Shown here piece by piece: positions 27,406 through 34,855 of a stretch of 64,000 nt of DNA (position 1 is the stretch's first letter; the number at the start of each line of letters is the position of its first letter). The stretch is from positions 1,488,001-1,552,000 of the forward strand of contig NZ_BNJI01000002.1 in assembly GCF_016587415.1 (NCBI RefSeq). Reading direction: 5' to 3'. Origin of the DNA: Ktedonobacter sp. SOSP1-85 (GTDB lineage Bacteria; Chloroflexota; Ktedonobacteria; Ktedonobacterales; Ktedonobacteraceae). The notes beneath the pieces are model-generated. The model saw only the letters and a list, made by a program, of their open reading frames with translations, was not told where the DNA came from and did no database searches. Made by a program: the position numbers and the translations under genes.

Positions 27406-27980
27406 ATATAAACAACGGTAAATGTAAAGCCACGTTGTAATAAGCCTGTGATGATAAGAGGTAGGGCCTGCACTGTTTGAGAACGATTTCCACCACCGTC
27501 ATGCATTAAGATAATGCAGCCGTTGGTTGCCTGCGTAAGTACTGTATGTACAATCTGCTTTACGCCTGGTCGTTGCCAGTCCCTTGTGTCGATAGTCCAC
27601 AATATTTGCTGTAAGCCAAGCTGACTTGCCACGCGGCGTACCTGTGCATTTGTTGAGCCATAGGGAGGCCGGAAAAAGAGAGGTGAGGCACCCGTTGTCC
27701 GTTGAATCACGACAGACGTTGCTTGTAGTTGTGTGTGAATGGCCTGAGGAGTGAGCCTCGTCAGATCAGGGTGATTCCAAGAATGGTTACCAACGACATC
27801 TCCTTGCTGATGTTCCCGTCGTACGAGTGATGGATAGGATTGTACTTGCCTTCCGATGGTGAAGAAGGTGGCGTGGATGTGGTATCGTGCCAGTATTTGA
27901 AGTAAAAGAGGAGTATAGATTGGATTTGGTCCATCATCAAAGGTGAATTCAATAGAAACAGGGGGTCCATGATGTGTGAA
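27406..27980 (-). pseudogene. Polysaccharide deacetylase, catalytic part (split gene)
   Basis: NodB-type deacetylase domain: VSIEFTFDDGPNPIYTP (TFDDGP, Asp pair), ILARYHIHATFFTIG, VVGNHSWNHPDLTRL (HSxxH zinc site), FFRPPYGS, WTIDTRDW and CIILMHDGGG. The 5' part, with signal peptide, is at 29519-29704; the TnpB element at 27981-29518 separates them. The last residues (FTFTVVYIG) run into transposase DNA, so the 3' end may also be lost. Products would act on cell-surface chitin-like or peptidoglycan sugars. Confidence 0.85.
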
Positions 27981-28084
27981 TTGACACTCCCCCGGATAAA
28001 TCGCGGGGGATTCTTCCTTCATCCAGGCGGCTTGCTGTCTCCCATTGCTGAGAGACAGTAGTGGCTCTCCTGTCCAGAAGCGTT

Positions 28085-29212
28085 TCATGCACTCAGAGAT
28101 GCATCAGTTCCCATATGCCCTATGGTACTGAGAGCTTTTTGCAAAATGTTCAACGCCGCATTGTGATCCCTGTCTAACACCACGCCACAACTCGTACAGA
28201 TATGTGTGCGCACACTCAGGCTTTTCTTGACAAGCGCGCCACAGGTTGAACAGTTCTGACTCGTGAACTGTGGCGAGACGGCAACCACAGGGATGTGATG
28301 CAATGCGGCGTAGGAGTTTACCCACAGGAGAAACCGTCCCCAGCCAGCATCGTGAATACTCTTGGAGAGGTGGCGGTTTTTGACCATATTGCGAATCTGC
28401 AAGTCTTCAAAGGCAATCAGGTCGTGAGACGAGACGAGCGTGTTCGCTGCCTTGCGAGCGAAATCTTCACGCTGCCTTTGAACTTTCAAATGCGCTTTGG
28501 CAACCGCTTGACGAGCTTTCTTACGATTGGCTGACTTCTTCTGTTTCTTAGAGAGACGGCGTTGCAGCCGCTTGAGGCGCTTCTCTGCCTTGCGGTAGTG
28601 GCGCGGATTCTCGACGGTTGCTCCCTCAGAGTCGGTGTAGAAGGCTTTCAAACCAACGTCGATACCAACCTGCTTGCCAGTGGGGGCGTGTTCAATCTGC
28701 CGCTCTGTCTGTACTGCAAACTGGACATAGTAGCCATCGGCACGACGAATGATGCGTACTCGTTTGATCTGTTTCACAGGGAAGGTTTCAATGTCGCGTG
28801 TGCCAGTCAGGCGAAGACGACCGATGCCGCACCCATCTGTGAAGGTGATATGCCTGCCATCAGGGTCTAGCTTCCATCCGGTTGTTTTGTACTCTACCGA
28901 GCGGTTGTCTTTCTGGAACTTGGGATAGCCTTTCTTCCCTGGCTTTTTCGCTTTGCAGTTGTCATAAAAGCGCTGAATGGCAAACCACGCTCGGTCGGCA
29001 CTGGCTTGACGAGCCTGAGAATTGAGAGAGGAAGCAAAGGGGAACGCTTTGGCAAGGACGGCACAATAGCACTGCAAGTCATTCTTGGTGGCGTGCTCAT
29101 CCATCCACAAACGCAAACACTTATTGCGAATGAACTGCACAATACGAATCGCTTCGTCAATGGCGGCATATTGTGCTTTGTTCCCATCAAGTTTGTACTC
29201 GTAGATGAGCAT
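28085..29212 (-). CDS. tnpB: TnpB-family RNA-guided nuclease
   Basis: 375 aa. RuvC I Asp in VGIDVGLKAFYTDSEG, RuvC II Glu in LIAFEDLQIRNMVKN, zinc ribbon CSTCG ... CTSCG, RuvC III Asp in LDRDHNAALNIL. All key residues are intact. A consensus-like sigma70 promoter sits 35-64 bp upstream, divergent from the RHH gene. The presumed guide RNA ends at the right-end hairpin next to 27981, so its guide would be complementary to the interrupted deacetylase gene's flank. Confidence 0.9.
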   Translation of the reverse strand: MLIYEYKLDGNKAQYAAIDEAIRIVQFIRNKCLRLWMDEHATKNDLQCYCAVLAKAFPFASSLNSQARQASADRAWFAIQRFYDNCKAKKPGKKGYPKFQKDNRSVEYKTTGWKLDPDGRHITFTDGCGIGRLRLTGTRDIETFPVKQIKRVRIIRRADGYYVQFAVQTERQIEHAPTGKQVGIDVGLKAFYTDSEGATVENPRHYRKAEKRLKRLQRRLSKKQKKSANRKKARQAVAKAHLKVQRQREDFARKAANTLVSSHDLIAFEDLQIRNMVKNRHLSKSIHDAGWGRFLLWVNSYAALHHIPVVAVSPQFTSQNCSTCGALVKKSLSVRTHICTSCGVVLDRDHNAALNILQKALSTIGHMGTDASLSA

Positions 29213-29246
29213 CCTTGCACCCTTGCCTTTCGTTGTTCTTTTTGAT

Positions 29247-29276
29247 ATTATACACCTTAATAGAGTTGTATGTCAA
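29247..29276 (-). promoter_or_regulatory. sigma70 promoter of tnpB
   Basis: Minus strand TTGACA (29276-29271), 18-bp spacer, TATAAT (29252-29247): consensus hexamers. Transcription would start about 28 nt before the tnpB ATG. The same 80-bp gap must hold any RHH operator. Confidence 0.8.
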
Positions 29277-29292
29277 CAAAAGAGAGAAGTGT

Positions 29293-29490
29293 ATGCCAAA
29301 AGAACGAACGAATATCTACATCACAGAACGACAAAAACGACAACTTGAAAAGAGAAGCCAGGAGGAAGATTTGCCAATGGCAGAGATCATACGCCGAGCC
29401 TTAGATGCCTATCTGGCATGGGATGACCCAACGTACCGGCCCGACCCAATCCACCCCAAAACAAGGAAGAGCGATTCATCCCCGGCATGA
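29293..29490 (+). CDS. Ribbon-helix-helix (CopG-like) protein carried in the TnpB element
   Basis: 65 aa from ATG 29293 (MPKERTNIYITERQKRQLEKR), with AGAGAG upstream. RTNIYITERQKRQLEKRSQE...PMAEIIRRALDAYL is a typical RHH fold: beta-strand, then two helices, as in CopG/Arc repressors and antitoxins. It is divergent from tnpB and its last codons run through the IS left-end hairpin, so it belongs to the element. Likely a DNA-binding repressor of the shared promoter region; no toxin partner is visible. It replaces the usual tnpA position. Confidence 0.75.
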   Translation: MPKERTNIYITERQKRQLEKRSQEEDLPMAEIIRRALDAYLAWDDPTYRPDPIHPKTRKSDSSPA

Positions 29491-29518
29491 ATGACCGGGG
29501 CTTTCTCGCTCGCTTTCT

Positions 29519-29704
29519 GTAATGAGCATTTGTCCACGAAGATACCTTGCCGCTGTCATCTCTCCCCAGGGGGGTAGATGAAATGGCAGCCTGAAACGTG
29601 GCGGCATGAACCACCCTTGAAGTGTGTGTGAGTATGCTTAGCGCGCTAAGCATAAAGAGCAGGTTGCATAGTAAAATGCAGTAGAGCAACTTTCGCATCC
29701 TCAA
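29519..29704 (-). pseudogene. Polysaccharide deacetylase, N-terminal part with signal peptide (split gene)
   Basis: ATG 29704: MRMRKLLYCILLCNLLFMLSALSILTHTSRVVHA is a clear Sec signal peptide, followed by a short linker ending SSWTNAHY at the TTAC insertion site. It continues in frame into the domain at 27980 once the element is removed. On its own it yields a short secreted peptide with an IS-encoded tail. Confidence 0.8.
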
Positions 29705-29786
29705 CTCCAGAAGTTTTCTTGGCCTTCTTCTTATAGTATAGTCCTTTTTCAGTAGGATGTATTGTAAATCCCAATAGTAAACGGCT

Positions 29787-29912
29787 CTTCCTCACTTTGC
29801 GTGAAAGCTCTTGTATTCATCAGGGAGAAGCATGCTGCGAGAGGCTTGAGCAGTGCTTCCTCTCAATGCAAGTCTTCTTTCCCCCTTTGGGCTTCACGCA
29901 AAGTGCGGAGGG
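29787..29912. repeat. Inverted-repeat element, about 125 bp
   Basis: ACTTTGCGTGAA (29794-29805) and TTCACGCAAAGT (29893-29904) are exact complements, extended imperfectly by CCTC / GAGG. Non-coding; possibly a MITE remnant lying upstream of the deacetylase. The adjoining TGTAAATCCCAATAGTAAAC is echoed at about 52825. Confidence 0.5.
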
Positions 29913-30063
29913 GCTAAATTTCTAGGGCTATTATACTTGGTTGTCCCCGTTAATCAGAAGTAAGAAATTGAATTTATCAAACCGCGCCAGAAGACCCCTG
30001 TTTTTGAAACATGGGGATGAATGGCGCGTTCCTTTTATGGGGTGGATCGGGTGGAAAGATATC

Positions 30064-30092
30064 TTGCCTTTTTACACTGTATATACTACAAT
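30064..30092 (+). promoter_or_regulatory. tnpB promoter, predicted leaderless
   Basis: TTGCCT, 17-bp spacer, TACAAT; the -10 ends 7 bp before the tnpB ATG (30100), so transcription should start at the start codon. Confidence 0.55.
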
Positions 30093-30099
30093 ATAAGGT

Positions 30100-31281
30100 A
30101 TGAAACAGAAACGCGCCTTTAAGTACCGGGTGTATCCCACACAACAACAGCAGCAGATCCTCGCTCAGACCTTTGGGTGTTGCCGCTTCGTCTACAATTG
30201 GGCCTTGCGCAAGAAAACCGATGCCTATTACAACGAGCAGCGACGCCTCTATTACAAAGAGTTGAGCGCCTTGCTGACTGAACTGAAACAGCAAGAAGAG
30301 ACCCACTGGCTCAACGAGGTTTCCAGTGTGCCCTTACAGCAAGCTCTTCGCCACCTGGACAAAGCGTTTCTCAACTTCTTTGAAGGACGTGCCAGCTACC
30401 CCACCTTCCACAAAAAACGACACGCGCAATCCGCGACCTATACCACCAATGCCTTCACCTGGCGCAACGGCTCTCTCACGCTTGCCAAGATGAGCGAACC
30501 GCTCCAGATTGTGTGGTCACGTCCTCTGCCCCAAGGGGGTATCCCTTCGAGTGTCACCATCTCCAAAGATGGTGCTGGTCGCTACTTCCTCTCCATCCTG
30601 GTGGAAGAAGAGATTGCCCATTTGCCCTCCAATGAGCAGGCGATCGGCGCTGACCTTGGCTTGACGTCCTTTGTTGCCCTCTCGACGGGCGAAGTGGTGG
30701 GCAATCCCAGATTCTTCCACAAGGACGAGAAGAAACTGGCGAAAGCCCAACGCCGCCATGCCAGGAAGAAAAAAGGCTCGAAGAATCGGGACAAGGCGCG
30801 TCTGAAGGTGGCGCGCCTTCACGCCCGTATCGCTGATCGTCGCCGTGACTTCTTGCACAAGCTCTCGACCCACCTGATCCGTGAAAACCAAACGATCTGC
30901 GTGGAGAGCTTGCAGGTCAAGAACATGGTCAAGCATCCGACGCTGAGCAAAGCCATCAGCGATGTGGGATGGAGCGCGTTTGTGTCCCAACTCGAATACA
31001 AAGCCGACTGGTACGGTCGAAACCTGGTCAAGATCGACAAATGGTATCCCTCCAGTAAGCGCTGTTTCGCGTGTGGTCATCTCCTCACCTCCTTAGCGCT
31101 TGATGTCCGTCAGTGGGACTGCCCAGGGTGTGGCGCCCACCATGACCGCGATCTCAACGCGGCAAAGAACATTGTGGCCGTGGGGCTCACGGTCCTCAAC
31201 GCCTGTGGAGAGTCCGTAAGACCTGGACGAGTGTTGGCTCGTTTGGGCAAGACTCCGCGAAGCAGGAACCCCTCGAGGTGA
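30100..31281 (+). CDS. tnpB: TnpB-family RNA-guided nuclease
   Basis: 393 aa. N-terminal RAFKYRVYPTQQQQQILAQTFGCCRFVYNWAL is the classical TnpB start; RuvC I Asp in IGADLGLTSFVAL, RuvC II Glu in TICVESLQVKNMVKH, zinc ribbon CFACG ... CPGCG, RuvC III Asp in HDRDLNAAKNIVA. All catalytic residues are present. The coding end overlaps the start of the right-end hairpin region where the guide RNA would be made. Closer to canonical TnpB than the other copies in this window. Confidence 0.92.
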   Translation: MKQKRAFKYRVYPTQQQQQILAQTFGCCRFVYNWALRKKTDAYYNEQRRLYYKELSALLTELKQQEETHWLNEVSSVPLQQALRHLDKAFLNFFEGRASYPTFHKKRHAQSATYTTNAFTWRNGSLTLAKMSEPLQIVWSRPLPQGGIPSSVTISKDGAGRYFLSILVEEEIAHLPSNEQAIGADLGLTSFVALSTGEVVGNPRFFHKDEKKLAKAQRRHARKKKGSKNRDKARLKVARLHARIADRRRDFLHKLSTHLIRENQTICVESLQVKNMVKHPTLSKAISDVGWSAFVSQLEYKADWYGRNLVKIDKWYPSSKRCFACGHLLTSLALDVRQWDCPGCGAHHDRDLNAAKNIVAVGLTVLNACGESVRPGRVLARLGKTPRSRNPSR

Positions 31282-31322
31282 CTCGAGGAATCCCCTGGCT
31301 TTAGCCATGGGGAGGATGTCAA

Positions 31323-31550
31323 GTCTCTACCGATGTAGCACTCTCGACCCAGGTGCTACCCAGGGCAGATCGCCAAGGAGGGGACCTTGGCCTTATTGCA
31401 GTGGCGGGCATCATACCGCAGTTGCTCCTGCCGCTCGTTGTCAGTATTGCACTCGGGCTATTCCATAGTTACACAGCCCTTTTCACCATCGCAGCCATAG
31501 CGGCAACACTCGGAGCCATCTGTATCATACCAGTCAAAGGTGTCCGATAA
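31323..31550 (+). pseudogene. MFS transporter C-terminal remnant
   Basis: From the IS right end the frame reads VSTDVALSTQVLPRADRQGGDLGLIAVAGIIPQLLLPLVV, then a last membrane helix FTIAAIAATLGAICIIPVKGVR and stop. This is the final two-helix end of a major facilitator. The first ten or so helices are missing and were not found on the other side of the element. Confidence 0.7.
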
Positions 31551-31594
31551 CGTTCCTGAGTATACTGCATCACGTAGAAGTATTGGAGGTGAAC

Positions 31595-32167
31595 ATGCCA
31601 ACGCGCGCAGAAATTCGCGATGCCCTTCGTCGTTCACACGAGCAACTCTTCACTCACTTCCGGGCATTGACCCCCGAAGAGTTGGAATGCCCGTGTACAG
31701 AGAATGAGTTCCCTGGTGGCCTGCCCTGGCGACCTAAAGATCATCTTGCGCATCTCGCGTTTATCGAGCGACAGTTTCAAGGGATGATCCGTCGAACCAT
31801 CGAGGGAGATCCAGACCCACTTGGCTTCAACACCAGGATAGGCACAACGAAGCGGGACGAAGTGCTTGCCTGGGTTCATCGACAGAACCAGGCTTACGCC
31901 AAAGAACACGCTGATGACAGCCTGGAAGAGATCTTTGCCGACCTGTCTGCCACGCGCCAGCAAAGCCTGGAACTGCTTGAGCAACTCACCGACGAGCAGC
32001 TTGCACAGCCCGTCCCTGGGGCCCCCTGGGCCGATGGAACCATTGGCGGAGTGTTGATTACCAATGCCACTCATGCAACCATACATACCTCCTGGACTGA
32101 GGAAGGACTCCACCGACAGGCAGAACAAGGGACACGTGGGCTGAACAGGGGTTCCGTTTCGAGATAG
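31595..32167 (+). CDS. DinB-superfamily protein, C-terminus altered
   Basis: 190 aa from ATG 31595, with TTGGAGGTGAAC directly upstream. DinB/mycothiol-dependent-maleylpyruvate-isomerase-like four-helix bundle: RRSHEQLFTHFRALTPEEL, WRPKDHLAHLAFIERQF, SLELLEQLTDEQL, NATHATIHTSW. His residues in the second and last helices could form the metal site. After about residue 165 the sequence overlaps a minus-strand winged-helix remnant, so the final 15-25 residues are probably foreign. Function of this branch is unknown. Confidence 0.75.
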   Translation: MPTRAEIRDALRRSHEQLFTHFRALTPEELECPCTENEFPGGLPWRPKDHLAHLAFIERQFQGMIRRTIEGDPDPLGFNTRIGTTKRDEVLAWVHRQNQAYAKEHADDSLEEIFADLSATRQQSLELLEQLTDEQLAQPVPGAPWADGTIGGVLITNATHATIHTSWTEEGLHRQAEQGTRGLNRGSVSR

Positions 32168-32400
32168 ATCGGATGCCTGGGATCGTCTTCGAGTTTGAGG
32201 CGCAGGGTATGCAGGGAGACACGGATATAGTCGACTTCCTCATGATACCCTGCGCCCCAGACGGCATGGAGCAATGACTGATGGGTGAGTACCTTCCCCC
32301 CTTCACGCATGAGGGTCAGCAGCAAGGTGCACTCGATGGGCGTCAAACGCAGCATTTGTCCACGAACGACGACATATCGCTCAACGCAGAGCAAGCGAAT
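32152..32400 (-). pseudogene. OmpR/PhoB-type DNA-binding domain remnant
   Basis: Frame LLCVERYVVVRGQMLRLTPI, ECTLLLTLMREGGKVLTHQS, LLHAVWGAGYHEEVDYIRVS, LHTLRLKLEDDP is the winged-helix domain of a response regulator such as KdpE. It lacks the receiver domain and the final hairpin (expected after YLETE), where it joins the DinB gene end. Both genes look truncated at one junction. Confidence 0.7.
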
Positions 32401-32740
32401 CTGTTGATTCTCGCTTTCAAGCACAGAACAAGAATCAACATGCTTTATGCTCTTCCAGGAGGATGCGAGAGGCCACCTCTTGGCGAGAGAAAAGGACGTA
32501 GGCCTAAAATGCAAAAATTTTGTATTTTAGTGATAGAAGAGCAAATAGAGCTTTTCTTGTAAACACATTGATTGTTGATTGGCAATCTCTCCGCGGTTGG
32601 CACTTCTGCGCTCACACAAAAACCTCTCCTGCGATGTAGGTCATAGCAAAAGGCAGAGCATATGGGTATTCTTTTGTTGTACAAGTTGGGATCAAGCGGT
32701 GGCTGGCCATCTCGCCGCCTGTAGTGTATGATGGAGTGTC

Positions 32741-33640
32741 ATGATGACCACCTCCCCATTCGAGAATACCAATAACCCCTCTGGACAGGGGTTTCTCCCT
32801 CCAACCAATTCTTCTCGTGCACGCTTGTATGTGCGGCCAATGGTGCTGCTCGTCCTCATGAGCGTGATCGCTGTCTTGCTCTTTGAAGGGCTGCTGGGGT
32901 TTCCTGGCCTGTTCTTCTGGTTCATCGGCGGTGACCTGATGCAGCTCTGGTTCCTTGTCCTGGTGGTGCTGGGATTGCTCTATCGAGGGTCCCTCGCCCG
33001 TCTGTGGAGAAGAGGGGCGGAAAAAAGAGGAATGCTGATGAAGCGCTATCAGGCGTTCTCGCCTGAGTATCCTGCCGGTGAATGGCCTGCACTGGCACAA
33101 GAACGTTCCTCCGGCAAGTTCCTCCAGGGACTTCTTCATGTGCCCCTGGTGCTGTTGGTGGTATTTCTGGTGTATTACTTCTTCATTGTGGGCTATACCT
33201 TTCACGCTGGACCCCATCCGACGGTCACTGGCGACTGTAACGGGGGAACGATCACCGTTGAGGGAAAGACAGGCAGCGATATGGTCTCCCTGAAAGCAGG
33301 GCTGCTGACAATTGAGGGCTCTGGGAACTACGATAGCTCCAACCATGTGCTCACTCTCAATAGTAACCTATGTGGTTTTACGCTGGAGGTGCCTGCAACC
33401 ACCAATCTGCATCTTTCAGGCAATGACGCAACGATCTCGGTCAGAGGGGTCTCAGGGAAGATAGAGCTTGACAATAACGCGGGCGATATCACTATTGATG
33501 GGAGCGCTCTGCTGGCTGGATCGGTTGTCAGCAATAACGCCGGGAAGATCACGATCAGCAATTCGTGCCTTATGCCTGGGGTGAAAGTAGGAAGCAATGA
33601 CAGCCCTATCACTCGCAGTCAGGTGAAACCCTGCAACTGA
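32741..33640 (+). CDS. Membrane protein with DUF4097-like beta-helical C-terminal domain
   Basis: 299 aa. Three membrane segments: PMVLLVLMSVIAVLLFEGLL, QLWFLVLVVLGLLY and VPLVLLVVFLVYYFFIVGY. The extracytoplasmic part (residues about 185-299) consists of short beta repeats: GGTITVEGKTGSD, LLTIEGSGNYDSS, LHLSGNDATISVRGVSGKIELDNNAGDITIDGS, resembling DUF4097/DUF2807 putative adhesin domains. Role unknown. GGAG lies 5 nt before the ATG. Confidence 0.75.
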   Translation: MMTTSPFENTNNPSGQGFLPPTNSSRARLYVRPMVLLVLMSVIAVLLFEGLLGFPGLFFWFIGGDLMQLWFLVLVVLGLLYRGSLARLWRRGAEKRGMLMKRYQAFSPEYPAGEWPALAQERSSGKFLQGLLHVPLVLLVVFLVYYFFIVGYTFHAGPHPTVTGDCNGGTITVEGKTGSDMVSLKAGLLTIEGSGNYDSSNHVLTLNSNLCGFTLEVPATTNLHLSGNDATISVRGVSGKIELDNNAGDITIDGSALLAGSVVSNNAGKITISNSCLMPGVKVGSNDSPITRSQVKPCN

Positions 33641-33815
33641 ACAGTGAGGCAATCAAAGCTCATCCTTAACCTTGCTAGTGGTGACGAAAGCAAAAATTGA
33701 GCTTGCGATGAGAGACAACAACTCTGCGAGGCTTCCCTGCCTCAGCAAAAAGACAACGAGGGGTGTTTCCCGTGAGAGCTGGCCGGTTGGTTATTGATGC
33801 CTGTATACCGTTACT

Positions 33816-34064
33816 TCACGCGCCTGTGCGCAACACCTTTTTCAGGAGAAGATATTCGCGTGTTTTACGCATGCCGGCACGTTGATAAAGCCTTGTCGCA
33901 CCAGTGAGATTTTGTGCATCAACGGAAAGACTGGCTCGTTGCAAACCGCGGCGAGCAAATTCGCCAAAGGCATGTTGCAGAAGTGCCAGTCCAACCCCTC
34001 TTCCTCGCCATTCACGGGCAACAGCCAGGGTATTGACCCAACCGACTGGACCTGCACTACATAG
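33816..34064 (-). pseudogene. GNAT acetyltransferase C-terminal fragment
   Basis: Frame on the minus strand: VGWVNTLAVAREWRGRGVGLALL (acetyl-CoA loop RGRGVG) and ASLSVDAQNLTGATRLYQRAGM, ending in KKVLRTGA and stop at 33816. The upstream half is missing; the fragment abuts the IS6-type MITE copy at 34065, so that insertion probably broke the gene. Confidence 0.75.
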
Positions 34065-34225
34065 GGTAGTGTTGCAAAAAATTTAGAACCGAGAAAATGA
34101 AGTAAGTAATTACGGTACAAGAATCATTTTCATAGAGAAAGGGTGAGCATTCTGCACCTTTTTCCTCATGAAATATATCGTGTGCACTTCCATTTGCTGA
34201 GCTTTAATTTTTTTGCAACACTACC
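34065..34225. mobile_element. IS6-type MITE, copy 2
   Basis: 161 bp with the same GGTAGTGTTGCAAAAAA ends as the copy at 20966; the two differ by only a few substitutions and T-run length. It abuts the GNAT remnant. No clear target duplication. Confidence 0.8.
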
Positions 34226-34855
34226 TGCTCGAGGGCGTTCATCTTGCTTCTCGTCTCTCTTTGTAAAATGTGGGTAAACGCTTCAACAATTCGACAATGT
34301 AATACAAGAGATGGCTGGGAACGCATCAGCGATTGAAGACAAGGTCAGAGTCTACGAGGTTGGGACATCCTTTCTTCAAGAGATTCCAACGGTGAGGAAG
34401 CGGTACCTTTCTTATATTTGAGAGTAATGTCTGCTCTTCCTGCTCGTTGTGCCACTCCTTACGGCAACACTTTGGGGCAATCATTGCAAATTAAACAGGA
34501 ATAGCGTATGCTTACATGGAGAAAAAGCGAGTTATCCGTATTTAGTAGCCAGGAGAGGGATATGCCTGACCAGCGCTAACACCTGCTAGTGAATGTGACT
34601 GAAGAGCAATACTGTTGCATCCAGACAACAGTTCTCTTGCTTTGTCCAGCATTCTGAGTAGCGTGTTAGCAACGTCACGATGAAGGCGTATCATCTCTTA
34701 CGATCCTCATTCCCCTCCACATGTCGTGAGCCTTTTTCCTGCACGTTGTCTCTCCTGCCTTCTCATGCAATGCATGCGCTTTTCTGTTCATGTCTCTGGC
34801 ATCTGACGTGCTTCATGATCAATCGATGCAGAGCAGTACAGTGAAAGGATTTTGT
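34226..34855. other. Intergenic, no gene recognised
   Basis: 630 bp of AT-balanced DNA with only short frames. Nothing supported besides the ribosome-binding site of the following gene. Confidence 0.5.

Larger units (their letters stand above)
27981..29518 (-). mobile_element. IS605-like element with TnpB and an RHH gene
   Basis: 1538 bp. TTAC at 29522-29519 flanks the left end, whose hairpin carries the shared GATGAATCGC motif; the right end hairpin (27985-28011) ends GTGTCAA at 27981. Inserted inside the deacetylase gene. Joining 29519 to 27980 gives NAHYFTHHGPPVS in one frame, so excision would restore the gene exactly. tnpA is absent; a divergent ribbon-helix-helix gene takes its place. 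Confidence 0.9.
29978..31322 (+). mobile_element. IS605-like element with TnpB only (plus strand)
   Basis: The left hairpin (CGCGCC ... GGCGCG with GATGAATGG) is the structural equivalent of the TTAC-flanked elements, but the flank reads TTTAT, so the exact left end is uncertain by several bases. The right end hairpin (31290-31316, CTTTAGCCATGGGGAGG) ends in TGTCAA at 31322. It follows the deacetylase and truncates an MFS transporter gene. Confidence 0.75.
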
